64,000 bases of DNA, taken from contig CAMNMC010000086.1 of the NCBI GenBank assembly GCA_946544235.1, positions 22,920 to 86,919 of the forward strand, in the 5' to 3' direction. Positions 52,010-62,165 of this stretch are shown here, piece by piece. Positions within the stretch are counted from its first letter, which is position 1, and every line of letters begins with the position of its first letter. The DNA comes from an uncultured Lachnospiraceae bacterium. Its GTDB lineage: Bacteria; Bacillota; Clostridia; Lachnospirales; Lachnospiraceae. The translations under genes and the position numbers were made by a program. The notes under the pieces are model-generated. The model searched no databases. It saw nothing but the letters and a program-made list of their open reading frames with translations, and was not told the origin of the DNA.

Positions 52010-53932
52010 TTACTCAAGATCAAACGACAACGAAGAAATATATTTATCGATTTCACTCTGATAATTCTGTATATTTGTAGACAGGGTTGCATATGATCCG
52101 GAAGGGCTTTTTGTGAATTCCCAGTAGTTTTCCACAGCTGTATATAAGCCCTTTAAATCACTGTAGTATTCATTATCACTGTCAAGCTGTTTTATCGTCG
52201 CTTTTACGTCTTCCAACAGATTATCTGCATCTGTTATCAAACCTTTATTATCAAATACGATATAAACAAGGTATATAGCACAAGATGCATCATCAAATAT
52301 TTTTTTTGCTAAAATATTATTCGTCATTATCGGTTGCATTTCTGCAGGAGAATTATTCTTTATTGCTTCAGCCAGTTCATCGACAGCTTTATTAACCTCA
52401 GTTTTATTTAAGCCTACTTCCTGACTAAACTTGCTTGCACCACCTTCAAGATCCCTTATACCATCCGAATCATAGATTGTAAATTTCCATGCTTTTGACT
52501 CATACCCTATCATGCTGTCTGCCACAGAATAAACCTGTTTGAGGTTAGAATAAGCCTTCTTTGCTTCGCCCAGATCATTACCTTTATTATCTTCCTGGTC
52601 AACGATATTCTCAGTTGATTTATCTGTTGATTTTTCTGACTTTTTAGGTTTGTCATTCATAAAAAGGACCACCATTACCACTGCAACAGCCACTAAAAGC
52701 AACGATACTGCAGCGATAACGACCTTCTTTTTACTTTTTTTATCGCCAACAGTTTTAGCAGATTCGTTATTGTCCTGTTCACTTAAAGATTTTTTTTCAT
52801 CTTTCGGTTGAATAATTACTTTTTCATTTTCATTTAAAACACTCGCTTTAGTTTCAGCTAGAGATGCGCCACAATGCACACACTTTACCGCTTTATCAGA
52901 AATCTTCCCTCCACATACCGGACAATTAATTAATGCCATATCACTTTCCCTCCTTTGTTCCATCGGACAGCCACAGGTCATGCACATCTCTGCATCTTCG
53001 GGAACTATACTTCCGCAGTCCGGACACTTTCTAAATGCACCTTCTCTATGTAAAACATCGCTATTCTGAGTGTTGATATTTCCCTTTGACGTTTCTGTAG
53101 AATCTACTGCTGTCCCACCTTGTAATGGTGTAACCGACTGTAATGGTTTGTCCGAGTTGCTATCATTCATCTGCTGAGCGATATTGCCGTTTTTCTTCTT
53201 CGGTTTTTCTTCCTGTATCAGCCCATTTGTAAATGTTCCGAACAATGTCTTCTTACTAAACAGATCTTTCGGATTATCCTTCAGCTCCTCCAGGAATCTT
53301 GTGTCAACATATATGATCACGCATACGACAAAGATAAGGAAAAAGAACGCATGCAGAAATGTCCAGGCTGATGCAAATGATCCTTTAAAACTTGTTCCGA
53401 CAATATTACCCAGCTCATCATATCCAATATTCACTTTTACATGTAACTTGGAATCAACACGGCTAAGCACCGCATCTCTGAGGATAAGCGATACAAAAAG
53501 AGTAAGAACCGGCAGGACACAGGTAACCTTATCCTGTCCATACCTGATAAACAGGAATCCAACCAGCAGTTCAAATACTATTGATATCACAAGAAATACT
53601 ACTATCGCTGTGGAATAAGCAAGAGAACCCTTTGTCTTGTTGATATATTTGATCATGATAGAAAGGGTCACCAACGCACCAAGGAATAATTCTCCACCTA
53701 TCGCATAACTTCCGTATACCTCCTTGTCCCTGTTCTGATTAATGAATAGATATAGAATGAAAGCAGGACACGCTACACCTGCTGCATGATAGAATAGATT
53801 TACTATTATTCCCAGGCCCGACAGATAATTTAATTCTGAGAATAAAAGAATAAACTGACACAGTGCACATACCGCCGCAGTCATGTAAATAACCCACTTA
53901 ACATTTCTCTGAAAATCAGTCTCTCTATTCAT
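52010..53932 (-). CDS. Multi-TM protein with two zinc ribbons
   Basis: A 640-residue protein. Residues 10-215 contain about seven hydrophobic helices. A linker with two zinc ribbons follows (CPDCGS...CMTCGC near 305 and CPVCGG...CVHCGA near 335), then another membrane helix (about 405-425) after a KKSKKKVV stretch and a soluble C-terminal domain of about 200 residues outside the membrane. The layout is that of other clostridial zinc-ribbon membrane proteins such as 23832..25271, with an extra multi-helix module. GAGAGG precedes the ATG at 53932. Function unknown. Confidence 0.75.
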   Translation of the reverse strand: MNRETDFQRNVKWVIYMTAAVCALCQFILLFSELNYLSGLGIIVNLFYHAAGVACPAFILYLFINQNRDKEVYGSYAIGGELFLGALVTLSIMIKYINKTKGSLAYSTAIVVFLVISIVFELLVGFLFIRYGQDKVTCVLPVLTLFVSLILRDAVLSRVDSKLHVKVNIGYDELGNIVGTSFKGSFASAWTFLHAFFFLIFVVCVIIYVDTRFLEELKDNPKDLFSKKTLFGTFTNGLIQEEKPKKKNGNIAQQMNDSNSDKPLQSVTPLQGGTAVDSTETSKGNINTQNSDVLHREGAFRKCPDCGSIVPEDAEMCMTCGCPMEQRRESDMALINCPVCGGKISDKAVKCVHCGASLAETKASVLNENEKVIIQPKDEKKSLSEQDNNESAKTVGDKKSKKKVVIAAVSLLLVAVAVVMVVLFMNDKPKKSEKSTDKSTENIVDQEDNKGNDLGEAKKAYSNLKQVYSVADSMIGYESKAWKFTIYDSDGIRDLEGGASKFSQEVGLNKTEVNKAVDELAEAIKNNSPAEMQPIMTNNILAKKIFDDASCAIYLVYIVFDNKGLITDADNLLEDVKATIKQLDSDNEYYSDLKGLYTAVENYWEFTKSPSGSYATLSTNIQNYQSEIDKYISSLSFDLE

Positions 53933-53986
53933 TTATACCACCTCTCTTTTACGTTATTTACTGTAATGTTCTCTTTGATTTCCGTC

Positions 53987-54024
53987 AAAAACAACAAAAC
54001 GCTCATAGGCTTCTGCCTATGAGC
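53987..54024 (-). terminator. Terminator of the kinase gene
   Basis: Minus-strand perfect 10-bp stem (GCTCATAGGC / GCCTATGAGC, four-base loop, 54001-54024) followed by GTTTTGTTGTTTTT. It lies in the 239-base gap after the kinase stop at 54172 and before the next gene start at 53932. Confidence 0.85.
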
Positions 54025-54050
54025 ATTTTACTATATTAAATATTCAATTT

Positions 54051-54068
54051 GGTGGGCTGACAGCCCAC
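54051..54068. repeat. Short palindrome GTGGGCTGACAGCCCAC
   Basis: Near-perfect palindrome at 54052-54068, closely similar to that at 40011-40029 (shared GGTGGGCT). It lies between the kinase gene and its terminator. No U-tract follows. Confidence 0.45.
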
Positions 54069-54171
54069 AATCATATAAATATTGTCATCGGAACAAGCAA
54101 AAAAAATGATAGGTATACCTCTTGAACCAGTCAAATAAAGTTAGCATGTCCCTGATCTCTCAGAATCTCTC

Positions 54172-56559
54172 TTACCTCCTCCACGTCGTGAGAAGCTTAC
54201 CGTCAGTGTCATAAACCTCAATCCTGTCCATGTGATAATAAAGCTCCGACAGGGCTGTATTTGTATATAATCTGTTCTGATTTCCGCGCAGCTTGTCGAT
54301 GATCAGATTGCCATCGTCCGTATAGATATAAGAGCTGTATTCCAGGTTGGTGTTGCCGTATCCGTTTGAAACCGTATAGTTGATAGCAACCATATTTGTA
54401 CCCCTGTATTCAACATCAACCACAACCTTGTAGGCTTCCATCTGATTCTTCAGATCCGCCGCACCCGGATAATCCGCTTTGACAAGCAGCTTCAGATAAG
54501 ACTTAAACTCTCCGTCAGCCTTCTCGGTATGTAGCAGGCAGTACTGATATCTCGCATCATTTATCCTGCTGTCGGCGTCTTTATACCGATAAGCCTTCCC
54601 ATAATAATCGACAGCGGTTTTATATTTTCCTTCAACCATCAGCTGCTCGGCATAGTCATAATAAATTGGATCTCTGTAATTATTTATTAGTTTATCGCGT
54701 AGTTTCCAGTCTTTTACCTTACCAATAACCTGATCGATGAAGTTGACTGCTTCGTAATGTTCGCCCTTCGTCCTGTACTGGGCAACCACTTCGTCAAGGA
54801 GTTCCGATAGTTTCACTCTTCCCCCGGTACTGTCATCATCCGATCCGCCGCCGGATCCACTATTGCCGGATCCATCCGTTTCACTCTGGCCACCCGATCC
54901 GCTACCGGATCCACTATTACCGGATCCATCCGATCCACTCTGGCCACCCGATCCGCTGCTGCCGGATTCATCTGACCTGTTCGCATCACTGTCCGATCCA
55001 CTCGAGCCACTTCCCGATCCGCTATTACCGATTCCATCCGATCCATTCTCACTGTCTGATCCACTCGCACTATCCGTCTCTCCGCCAAGTGACTCATATC
55101 CAACGATATCCGCCAGTACGAAAAATGCCTCTCTCTTAAATCCCTTCTCTCTGAGCAGTTCTATATAATCAAGCTTCAGGTTTTTCAGATAGCCATAGTG
55201 TCCGTATATTTTATATATGTTTTCCACAGCTTTCATGTGGGAGCGTGCCTTCTCCACGCCATCTGAAGCAAGTATCTTCTCCACCCTTTCGAGAACCGCA
55301 TCTCCAACCTCCTTCAGGTGGTCGCCCGCAAGTCCGGCCTTGTCCACTTCATCCGACTTCTGCACGAGGGCTGAAATATCCGTTGATTCGCCCTTCTCCA
55401 GATAATCTTCCTTAGCCTTATCAAAATCCGCCTGATACTGCTCCTTCAGCCTCTCCTGCTCGGCCTCATATATCTTCTGCTCGCATTCGTCGTAAAGTGC
55501 CTGACAGTCTCTGTAATCCAGCCCGCACTTCTCCAAATACTCCTTCGCCTTTTCATAGTCGCCGTCCTTTATAGCCTTTTCTGCTTTCTCATATGCAGGC
55601 CGTCTTACCTTATATTCCGGATAATAATATTTGTCATAGCCCTTTTTGCCTGCAATTCCTATCACAAGCAGAACAGCCGCCACAACGCCTATCTTAAAGC
55701 TCTTTTTTCTTACAGTGCCGATGAGCTTATTCCTGATAATTTCCTTGTTATGCTCTGCACGGCTGACCTTCGGATCCCACATTTTCGCAAGATCCGCCTT
55801 CATCTCTCTGACAGATTTATATCTTGCGGACGGACTGAATCTTGTAGCTTTTCCGGCAATACGCATCGCCTGCTCAGACTCCGGAATGACTCTTTCGACC
55901 AGCTTACCGAAGGCGTAAATGTCTGTCCTCTGATCTGACTGTGCAAAACCATACTGCTCCGGCGCAGCTATTCCCTGCGTACCGATCAGAACTGTATCCT
56001 TCTCGCTTCCCGGAACGAACTGCTTCGCCGCATCATAATCGATGATCATGACACGCCCTTCGTCGGTCACCATTATATTTGACGCCTTGATATCTCTGTG
56101 GATTATCGGAGGCTGCGCCTCATGGAGAAATATAAGTCCGTCGCATATTTCCAAAAGGATTCTTTTCTTCTCCTCGAAACTGAGTACATCACCTTTACCA
56201 TTATCAATAATATTTGAAATGTTTTCGTTTGTCCCTTTGTGACTCCCGGTTTCCGCGTCTCTAATCCCCTGCTTCTCAGATCGCTTATCACTTTGTTTAT
56301 CCAGCAGCTCCTCAAGCGTTCGCCCCTGTATCAGGTCCTCGATAACAACGAGCTTACCCTCCTCCTGCCAGAAGGTCTTGATCCTTGGTATCGCCGGATG
56401 ATCGTGATTCTTCAGAAACCTGTAAACAGGCACACTGAAAACAGACAGAGATTTTCTGTAATAAAGCTTCTCTGTCTCCGGATCCATCACTATTTTCTTT
56501 CCATCCTTCAGCTCCTTAACCTCGGTGTAAAGAGCGCTTTCAACGATATCTTCAAGCAT
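54172..56559 (-). CDS. Membrane-anchored Ser/Thr protein kinase with Gly/Ser repeat and TPR-like tail
   Basis: A 795-residue protein. The kinase domain (residues about 5-270) has the catalytic loop IIHRDIKASNIMV (154-156 HRD), DYD at 174-176 in place of DFG, APE at 199-201 and a low-complexity insert at about 88-125. A glycine-rich ATP loop is not obvious, so activity is uncertain. A membrane helix follows near 285-300. The outer part contains helical repeats, a Gly/Ser/Asp-rich segment of about 85 residues (near 490-575) encoded by tandem DNA repeats, and a beta-rich end. The divergent HTH gene upstream may regulate it. Probably senses or transmits envelope signals; target unknown. Confidence 0.85.
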   Translation of the reverse strand: MLEDIVESALYTEVKELKDGKKIVMDPETEKLYYRKSLSVFSVPVYRFLKNHDHPAIPRIKTFWQEEGKLVVIEDLIQGRTLEELLDKQSDKRSEKQGIRDAETGSHKGTNENISNIIDNGKGDVLSFEEKKRILLEICDGLIFLHEAQPPIIHRDIKASNIMVTDEGRVMIIDYDAAKQFVPGSEKDTVLIGTQGIAAPEQYGFAQSDQRTDIYAFGKLVERVIPESEQAMRIAGKATRFSPSARYKSVREMKADLAKMWDPKVSRAEHNKEIIRNKLIGTVRKKSFKIGVVAAVLLVIGIAGKKGYDKYYYPEYKVRRPAYEKAEKAIKDGDYEKAKEYLEKCGLDYRDCQALYDECEQKIYEAEQERLKEQYQADFDKAKEDYLEKGESTDISALVQKSDEVDKAGLAGDHLKEVGDAVLERVEKILASDGVEKARSHMKAVENIYKIYGHYGYLKNLKLDYIELLREKGFKREAFFVLADIVGYESLGGETDSASGSDSENGSDGIGNSGSGSGSSGSDSDANRSDESGSSGSGGQSGSDGSGNSGSGSGSGGQSETDGSGNSGSGGGSDDDSTGGRVKLSELLDEVVAQYRTKGEHYEAVNFIDQVIGKVKDWKLRDKLINNYRDPIYYDYAEQLMVEGKYKTAVDYYGKAYRYKDADSRINDARYQYCLLHTEKADGEFKSYLKLLVKADYPGAADLKNQMEAYKVVVDVEYRGTNMVAINYTVSNGYGNTNLEYSSYIYTDDGNLIIDKLRGNQNRLYTNTALSELYYHMDRIEVYDTDGKLLTTWRR
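54851..54958. repeat. 54-bp tandem repeat encoding Gly/Ser segment
   Basis: Two adjacent 54-base units (54851-54904 and 54905-54958) are nearly identical and encode 18-residue Ser/Gly-rich copies. The wider region to about 55080 is a looser array with recurring GGATCC-like hexamers. The array is in frame and is likely to vary in length. Confidence 0.75.
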
Positions 56560-56836
56560 AACCTGTCCTTCTCGGATATATCAAAATAACACAGTCTGTT
56601 TACTCGCTTGTCTTAAAACATCATCAACTCAAAAACACAAAAAAACATATAGCAAAAATAAACCATAACACTATCTCACTACAATATGATAATATACTGA
56701 TATGCTCCATTAACATACAGATATTTCATATCATAACTCAGGAGCAAAAAACGTGTTTAGACGGTAATACCTCTATACCGGCATCGTATCATTAATACAT
56801 ATACATATTCATAAGTATTTATCAGGAGGAAATTCC

Positions 56837-57274
56837 ATGGCTGACGACTCAACCACCAGAAATCTGGCAGACATTCTTTCTAAAATTGACAACACTGACG
56901 TGATGGAGCGATTCTTCGACAACCCGAAGATTACTGACAGCCATGACAGCTTCACATCATATTACCGCTCTCTTACAGAAGCAAAAGGGCTGACTGACAG
57001 CGAGCTCATCACAAAAAGCGGCATAGAAAAATCCTATTATTATCAGATCATGAAGGGCTCGAAAAGCCCGGGTCGTGACAAGATTCTCAGGATGTGCATT
57101 GCCGCCGGTCTTACCATGCGTGAAACCACCAGAGCCCTCGAGCTTTCCGGAAGCGCTGCGCTCTACCCTAAAAACCGCCGTGATATCATCATCTCTGTCG
57201 GTATCAATCAAAAAGCTTCTGTCGATGACATCAACCTGCTTCTCGACAAATATAACGAGGAGTGCCTGTCATAA
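56837..57274 (+). CDS. HTH protein divergent from the kinase gene
   Basis: A 145-residue protein. The XRE-like helix-turn-helix lies at about 48-105 (EAKGLTDSELITKSGIEKSY, then MKGSKSPGRDKILRMCIAAG). The N- and C-terminal segments are helical. The RBS is CAGGAGGAA before the ATG. It is transcribed away from the Ser/Thr kinase gene across a 277-base AT-rich gap. Regulation of the kinase by this protein, or phosphorylation of it by the kinase, are both plausible but unsupported beyond neighbourhood. Confidence 0.8.
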   Translation: MADDSTTRNLADILSKIDNTDVMERFFDNPKITDSHDSFTSYYRSLTEAKGLTDSELITKSGIEKSYYYQIMKGSKSPGRDKILRMCIAAGLTMRETTRALELSGSAALYPKNRRDIIISVGINQKASVDDINLLLDKYNEECLS

Positions 57275-57280
57275 CAGAGC

Positions 57281-57318
57281 AAAGAGCCGGTCTCTCGACC
57301 GGCTCCACCATATTTTCC
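57281..57318 (+). terminator. Terminator of the HTH gene
   Basis: Perfect 8-9 bp stem GAGCCGGT / ACCGGCTC (57284-57291 and 57298-57305, loop CTCTCG). A short TATTTT tract follows within a few bases. It lies between convergent genes. Confidence 0.7.
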
Positions 57319-57330
57319 TTACATATTTAC

Positions 57331-58440
57331 TTACTGGAACGATGACATTATCATATCTCTTCCCATCTTCTTGGCATTGAAGAGACAATCATCCGCATTC
57401 TTAAGGAGTCTTGTCAGATTAGTATGTTTTTTACATGCTACAAGGCCGGCGCTTGCGGTCAGATTAACATCAGGATATTTCTCAATTCTGATATTTTTCA
57501 GCTGCTGTCTTATATTTTCTATGCGCTCAACAGCTTTTTCTCTGCTATCAGCATTGAAGAGAAGAACAAATTCCTGTCCGCCATATCTGGCAACGAGTTC
57601 AACCTCTGGATCCTCGCTCTGAGCATACAATACTTTTCCGAATCTGCGTAAAACCTCATCACCAAACAGATGACCATATTCATCATTTACCTTTTTAAAC
57701 TGATCAATATCGATCATGGCAATATATTTGTCATCCGAATCGAAAAGTCCATCATATCTTTCAAGGATATTGAACATATTTCTTCTGTTGCTGACACCTG
57801 TAAGTTCGTCAGTTATCGCCATTTCAGCCAGCTTATTCATAAGCTCCTCGTTGGCCTTCTTCTCCTTGTCATATGCATTGAAGAGAAGAATGAGGACGCT
57901 TGCCATACAAACGCCAACTATGATCAGAGAGACTGCGGTATCAAGTACTTCACTGAAGCTGTCCATATCCGGCACAATTACCGGGCGATCATTATCCTTC
58001 GCCTGTTCGCCCATATAATTATACGAAATGATGATCGATGCAACATGAAAAATACTGCATATAACCAGCGCAACATAACGCTTAACGCCGTGCTCAGCCA
58101 GCACAATTATCAGAAGACCAGCCATCAGATATATGGCCATACCCGAATTGACACCACCATTAATATAAAACAGATATGTCATGACAGCGATATTTAAAAA
58201 ATAAATAAAGAATGTACGGGCAAAGCCCTTCTTCCCTTTAGCAAATGCAAGCTTGAACAGCATCAGCAGGAGTAATGCCGAGGCCACATTAAATATAACT
58301 GTCCAGAGACTATTACCCGAAATGATCATGTTCACAGCGCATATAAGCACCATGGCGATGCTTCCAAACAGCGAAAAAATAAAAATTTTATCTCTCAGAT
58401 CTTCTTGTTCATTATATACTTCTTTTATCGGTTTTCCCAT
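57331..58440 (-). CDS. Membrane-bound diguanylate cyclase (GGQEF)
   Basis: A 369-residue protein. Six or so hydrophobic segments occupy residues 18-195, followed by a GGDEF domain: AITDELTGVSNRRNMFNIL, then MIDIDQFKKVNDEYGHLFGD and RYGGQEFVLLF. It would make cyclic di-GMP in response to an unknown signal sensed by the membrane part. The active-site loop reads GGQEF; the catalytic Glu is kept, but the third residue is Gln instead of Asp or Glu, so activity needs caution. The ATG at 58440 has AAGGAGG upstream. Confidence 0.9.
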   Translation of the reverse strand: MGKPIKEVYNEQEDLRDKIFIFSLFGSIAMVLICAVNMIISGNSLWTVIFNVASALLLLMLFKLAFAKGKKGFARTFFIYFLNIAVMTYLFYINGGVNSGMAIYLMAGLLIIVLAEHGVKRYVALVICSIFHVASIIISYNYMGEQAKDNDRPVIVPDMDSFSEVLDTAVSLIIVGVCMASVLILLFNAYDKEKKANEELMNKLAEMAITDELTGVSNRRNMFNILERYDGLFDSDDKYIAMIDIDQFKKVNDEYGHLFGDEVLRRFGKVLYAQSEDPEVELVARYGGQEFVLLFNADSREKAVERIENIRQQLKNIRIEKYPDVNLTASAGLVACKKHTNLTRLLKNADDCLFNAKKMGRDMIMSSFQ

Positions 58441-58630
58441 GCCTGCCTCCTTACAGAATATTTCTCTTTTTATATTTTAACTCAAAATATCGTAAATTGC
58501 TATTTCAATTTCGAGAAATTCAGGAATGCATCGCTTGACTATGCTATTGGCATATAATGTAATAATGTAGTTTTGCCGGTATTAATAGTGGTTGCATATT
58601 TTCTCCTGTTTTATCACCAAAAACCTGGTA

Positions 58631-61453
58631 TCACAAATACCTCTTCAGATACTGTCCGGTAAATGACTCCTCACACTTAGCAACCTCCTCAGGTGTTCCG
58701 GTCACGACAACTGTTCCTCCGCCGTTACCGCCCTCAGGTCCGAGGTCGATTATATAATCAGCTTCCTTGATAACGTCCATGTTATGCTCTATGACAACGA
58801 CGGTATTTCCGCCGTCTGAGAGCTTTTGGAGTATCTCGAGAAGCTTTCTCACATCGTCAAAATGAAGGCCTGTTGTCGGCTCATCGAGGATGTATATGGT
58901 CTTGCCTGTACTTCTTCTGGAGAGCTCAGCCGCAAGCTTGATACGTTGCGCCTCACCACCGGACAGAGTCGTCGACGGCTGTCCGAGCTTGATATATCCG
59001 AGACCAACCTCCTTCAGAGTGATAATCTTACGTCTGACTGAAGGCACGTTTTCAAAGAAATCGCACGCCTCGTCCACCGTCATGTCCAGAACCTCATAGA
59101 TACTCTTGCCCTTATATTTCACCTCGAGAGTCTCGCGGTTATATCGCTTGCCGCCGCAAACCTCGCATGGAACATATATGTCCGGCAGGAAATGCATCTC
59201 AATCTTTATGATACCATCGCCCTTGCACGCCTCGCAGCGCCCACCGGCCACATTGAAGGAGAAACGCCCCTTGCTGTAGCCAAGTGCCTTAGCGTCCTTC
59301 GTGCCTGCAAAGAGGTCCCTTATCAGGTCAAATACACCTGTATACGTTGCCGGGTTCGATCTCGGAGTACGTCCGATAGGCGACTGATCGATATCGATAA
59401 CCTTGTCCAGATCCTCAAAGCCTTCAATCGAATCATATTTTCCAGGCTTGATCCTTGCTCTGTTGAGAGTCCTGAGGAGTTTCTTCTTCAATATTTCATT
59501 GATGAGAGAGCTCTTTCCCGAACCGGAAACTCCGGTAACGCAGGTGAAAACTCCCTTCGGTATATCTACATCCACGCTCTTCAGATTATTCTCGCGGGCT
59601 CCTCTGATTCTGATATAATCAGACGGTCTACGCCTCTTCAGCGGAACAGGAATCTCAAGCTCATGCGAGAGATATCTTCCGGTCATCGACTCAGGATTAT
59701 TCATGATGTCCTCGGCCGTTCCTGTCGCAACAACTCTTCCGCCGTTCCTGCCGGCGCCCGGACCGATATCAACTATGAAATCCGCAGCCTTCATGGTATC
59801 CTCGTCGTGCTCAACGACGATCAGTGTATTTCCCAGATCACGAAGTGACTTGAGTGACGCAATAAGCTTATCATTGTCCCTCTGGTGAAGTCCGATACTC
59901 GGCTCGTCGAGGATGTATGAAACGCCCACAAGTCCTGAACCGATCTGCGTAGCAAGCCTTATTCTCTGCGCCTCACCGCCGGAAAGCGTCGCGGTCGCAC
60001 GGCTGAGAGTCAGATAATTCAATCCTACATCAACCATAAACTGCGTCCTGTTGGCAATCTCGCGGAGTATCTGGCCGCCGATCATCTTCTCTCTTTCAGT
60101 CAGCTGAACATCGGCTATAAAGTCATTCAGTTCTTCCACCGAAAGCTCGGTTACATCAAATATGTTTTTATCGGAAATAGTCACCGCAAGGGAAGTCGGC
60201 TTAAGCCTCTTACCTCCGCAGGCCTCGCAAGGGATGTAGGTCATAAATTCATCATATTCCGCCTTCATCGCCTCAGAGCTGGTCTCACGGTAACGCTGCT
60301 GTACATTATTTATCACGCCCTCGTAGCTCATGTTGTAAACGCCACGTCCACGCTGGCCTGTGTATTCCACCTTGATCTTACCCTTAATACCATAAAGTAT
60401 GGCCTTCTTCGCCTCCTCAGGAAGCTCACGCCAAGGTGTATCAAGCGTAAAGTTATATTCCTCTGCAAGAGCCTTAAGAATTGCATGTGTAAAGCTCTTC
60501 GTGTCGCCGCTGGACTGCCAGCCCGGCACGGCAAATGCGCCCTCATTCAGGCTTCTCTTCTTATCCGGAACCAGAAGATCCACGTCAAATTCGTGTCTGA
60601 AGCCAAGACCGGTACAGACCGGACAGGCTCCGAAGGGATTATTGAAGGAGAAGCTTCGCGGCTCGATCTCATCGATACTGATGCCGCAGTCCGGACATGA
60701 GTAGCTGTCCGAGAAGGTCAGCGTCTCACCGTCAACAATCTCCGCCTTAACGATTCCGTCAGACAGATGAAGTGCAGTCTCGATCGAACCTGCAAGACGG
60801 CTCTCCATGCCCTCCTTGATGACAAGTCTGTCTATAACAACATCTATATTATGCTTTTTATTCTTCTCAAGTTTGATCTCTTCGTTCAGATCATAGAGGT
60901 TACCATCGACAACTATCCTGACATAGCCGCTCTTCTTCGCCTGCTGGATGACCTTCTCGTGCTCACCCTTGCGACCTCTTACTACAGGCGCAAGTATCGA
61001 AAACTTCGTTCTCTCCGGAAGATTCATGATACTGTCAACCATCTGATCCACAGTCTGTCTCTCGATAACCTTGCCACACTTCGGACAATGCGGTATACCG
61101 ATTCTCGCATATAGAAGTCTCAGATAATCGTATATCTCCGTCACGGTTCCGACCGTTGAACGCGGGTTACGGTTGGTTGATTTCTGGTCGATCGAGATAG
61201 CCGGAGAGAGTCCTTCAATCTTGTCGACATCCGGTTTGTCTGCCTGTCCGAGGAACATTCTGGCATACGAAGAGAGGGACTCAACGTAGCGTCTCTGCCC
61301 CTCAGCGTAGATCGTGTCGAAAGCCAGGCTGGATTTGCCCGAGCCTGAAAGCCCCGTAAATACTATGAATTTGTTTCTAGGCAGCCTGAGATCAATATTT
61401 TTCAGATTATGCTCTCTGGCTCCCTTTATTGTGATGTACTTTATTTCTTCCAT
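58631..61453 (-). CDS. uvrA: UvrA, excinuclease ABC subunit A
   Basis: A 940-residue UvrA, the damage-recognition ATPase of nucleotide excision repair. Two ABC ATPase halves are seen (Walker [21 protein letters not shown] and [17 protein letters not shown]; signatures [14 protein letters not shown] and [14 protein letters not shown]), plus three zinc sites ([10 protein letters not shown] region, [27 protein letters not shown] with [10 protein letters not shown]). The ATG at 61453 ([11 protein letters not shown]) has AAAGAGAAG upstream; an ATG at 61498 adds 15 residues without homology to the family. Length is typical. No LexA-type box was found upstream. No uvrB or uvrC is adjacent. Confidence 0.97.
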   Translation of the reverse strand: MEEIKYITIKGAREHNLKNIDLRLPRNKFIVFTGLSGSGKSSLAFDTIYAEGQRRYVESLSSYARMFLGQADKPDVDKIEGLSPAISIDQKSTNRNPRSTVGTVTEIYDYLRLLYARIGIPHCPKCGKVIERQTVDQMVDSIMNLPERTKFSILAPVVRGRKGEHEKVIQQAKKSGYVRIVVDGNLYDLNEEIKLEKNKKHNIDVVIDRLVIKEGMESRLAGSIETALHLSDGIVKAEIVDGETLTFSDSYSCPDCGISIDEIEPRSFSFNNPFGACPVCTGLGFRHEFDVDLLVPDKKRSLNEGAFAVPGWQSSGDTKSFTHAILKALAEEYNFTLDTPWRELPEEAKKAILYGIKGKIKVEYTGQRGRGVYNMSYEGVINNVQQRYRETSSEAMKAEYDEFMTYIPCEACGGKRLKPTSLAVTISDKNIFDVTELSVEELNDFIADVQLTEREKMIGGQILREIANRTQFMVDVGLNYLTLSRATATLSGGEAQRIRLATQIGSGLVGVSYILDEPSIGLHQRDNDKLIASLKSLRDLGNTLIVVEHDEDTMKAADFIVDIGPGAGRNGGRVVATGTAEDIMNNPESMTGRYLSHELEIPVPLKRRRPSDYIRIRGARENNLKSVDVDIPKGVFTCVTGVSGSGKSSLINEILKKKLLRTLNRARIKPGKYDSIEGFEDLDKVIDIDQSPIGRTPRSNPATYTGVFDLIRDLFAGTKDAKALGYSKGRFSFNVAGGRCEACKGDGIIKIEMHFLPDIYVPCEVCGGKRYNRETLEVKYKGKSIYEVLDMTVDEACDFFENVPSVRRKIITLKEVGLGYIKLGQPSTTLSGGEAQRIKLAAELSRRSTGKTIYILDEPTTGLHFDDVRKLLEILQKLSDGGNTVVVIEHNMDVIKEADYIIDLGPEGGNGGGTVVVTGTPEEVAKCEESFTGQYLKRYL

Positions 61454-61617
61454 TTCTTCTCTTTCAATATCATGCAGTGTTCCACATATTCTGTTCAATT
61501 TTGTTATATGACCATGCAGACACTCTGTATTCTCTCATTATAGAGCTGCCCGCACATTTATCCATCATACACTGTATGATCATTCTTATCAAGTATAATC
61601 AACGCATAGAGACAACA

Positions 61618-61643
61618 ACACCGCAACAAAAACAGTTGCGGTA
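61618..61643 (-). terminator. Hairpin after the TerB-like gene
   Basis: A perfect CCGCAAC / GTTGCGG stem (61621-61627 and 61635-61641) with additional flanking pairs and an A/T loop; TGTTGTTGT follows on the minus strand. It lies 34 bases after the stop at 61677. A modest terminator. Confidence 0.5.
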
Positions 61644-61676
61644 TGTTGCATAATATACTGTTTAATTTTATATTCG

Positions 61677-62165
61677 TTAGATTCTGCTCTTCACGTAGTT
61701 TGCAAACTGCTCAACAACAGCCTGCTCGGCATCATTCACGCCGTCGGAAGCAACCATGATATCAGCAACCGCATCGCTCATCTTCATAAGAGTATCCGGT
61801 GACAGCTTATCGAGATACTTCACAACCTCGCCCCAGGTGATATTGTGGTTCTGACTTATCTCATCAAGCTCCTTCTCAACCTCTGCAGGAAGCTTATTCT
61901 TACCCTTGATGCTGCCGATATTGATATCCATCTCCATATATTCTTCGATGGATATGTTTCCATCGCACGCTGCACAATACATTGAAAGTGCCGCCGTTGC
62001 AAGACAGCGGTCAGAAATGTCGATCAGTTTCTCAGGCGAAATCACCTGCGCAGCAGGTTTTTCTGTTTCAGCCTTCGCAGTCACATCCTCTGCCGGAGCA
62101 GCTGCTACACCAAACTCATCTACATCATTCCCGATCCTATCCATCATTCTGTTAAAAAGTCCCAT
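61677..62165 (-). CDS. TerB-like protein
   Basis: A 162-residue protein. An acidic, Ala-rich linker (about 20-45) precedes a helical domain with the TerB-like pattern: LATAALSMYCAACDGNISIE with an acidic DxN segment, and MVASDGVNDAEQAVVEQF near the C-terminus. TerB domains bind metal ions (here Asp/Asn-rich loops) and occur in tellurite-resistance and stress or phage-defence loci. It stands alone, with GGAGGG upstream of the ATG. Function in this organism is not known. Confidence 0.75.
   Translation of the reverse strand: MGLFNRMMDRIGNDVDEFGVAAAPAEDVTAKAETEKPAAQVISPEKLIDISDRCLATAALSMYCAACDGNISIEEYMEMDINIGSIKGKNKLPAEVEKELDEISQNHNITWGEVVKYLDKLSPDTLMKMSDAVADIMVASDGVNDAEQAVVEQFANYVKSRI

Noticed and set aside
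54863..55168. Proline/serine-rich plus-strand frame opposite the kinase
   Set aside because: Reverse complement of the Gly/Ser repeat; composition explained by the repeat alone.
59192..59848. Plus-strand frame of 218 codons opposite uvrA
   Set aside because: uvrA identity is certain on the other strand; shadow frame.
61454..61560. LexA/SOS box upstream of uvrA
   Set aside because: Looked for GAAC-N4-GTTC; only imperfect GTTC half-sites are present.
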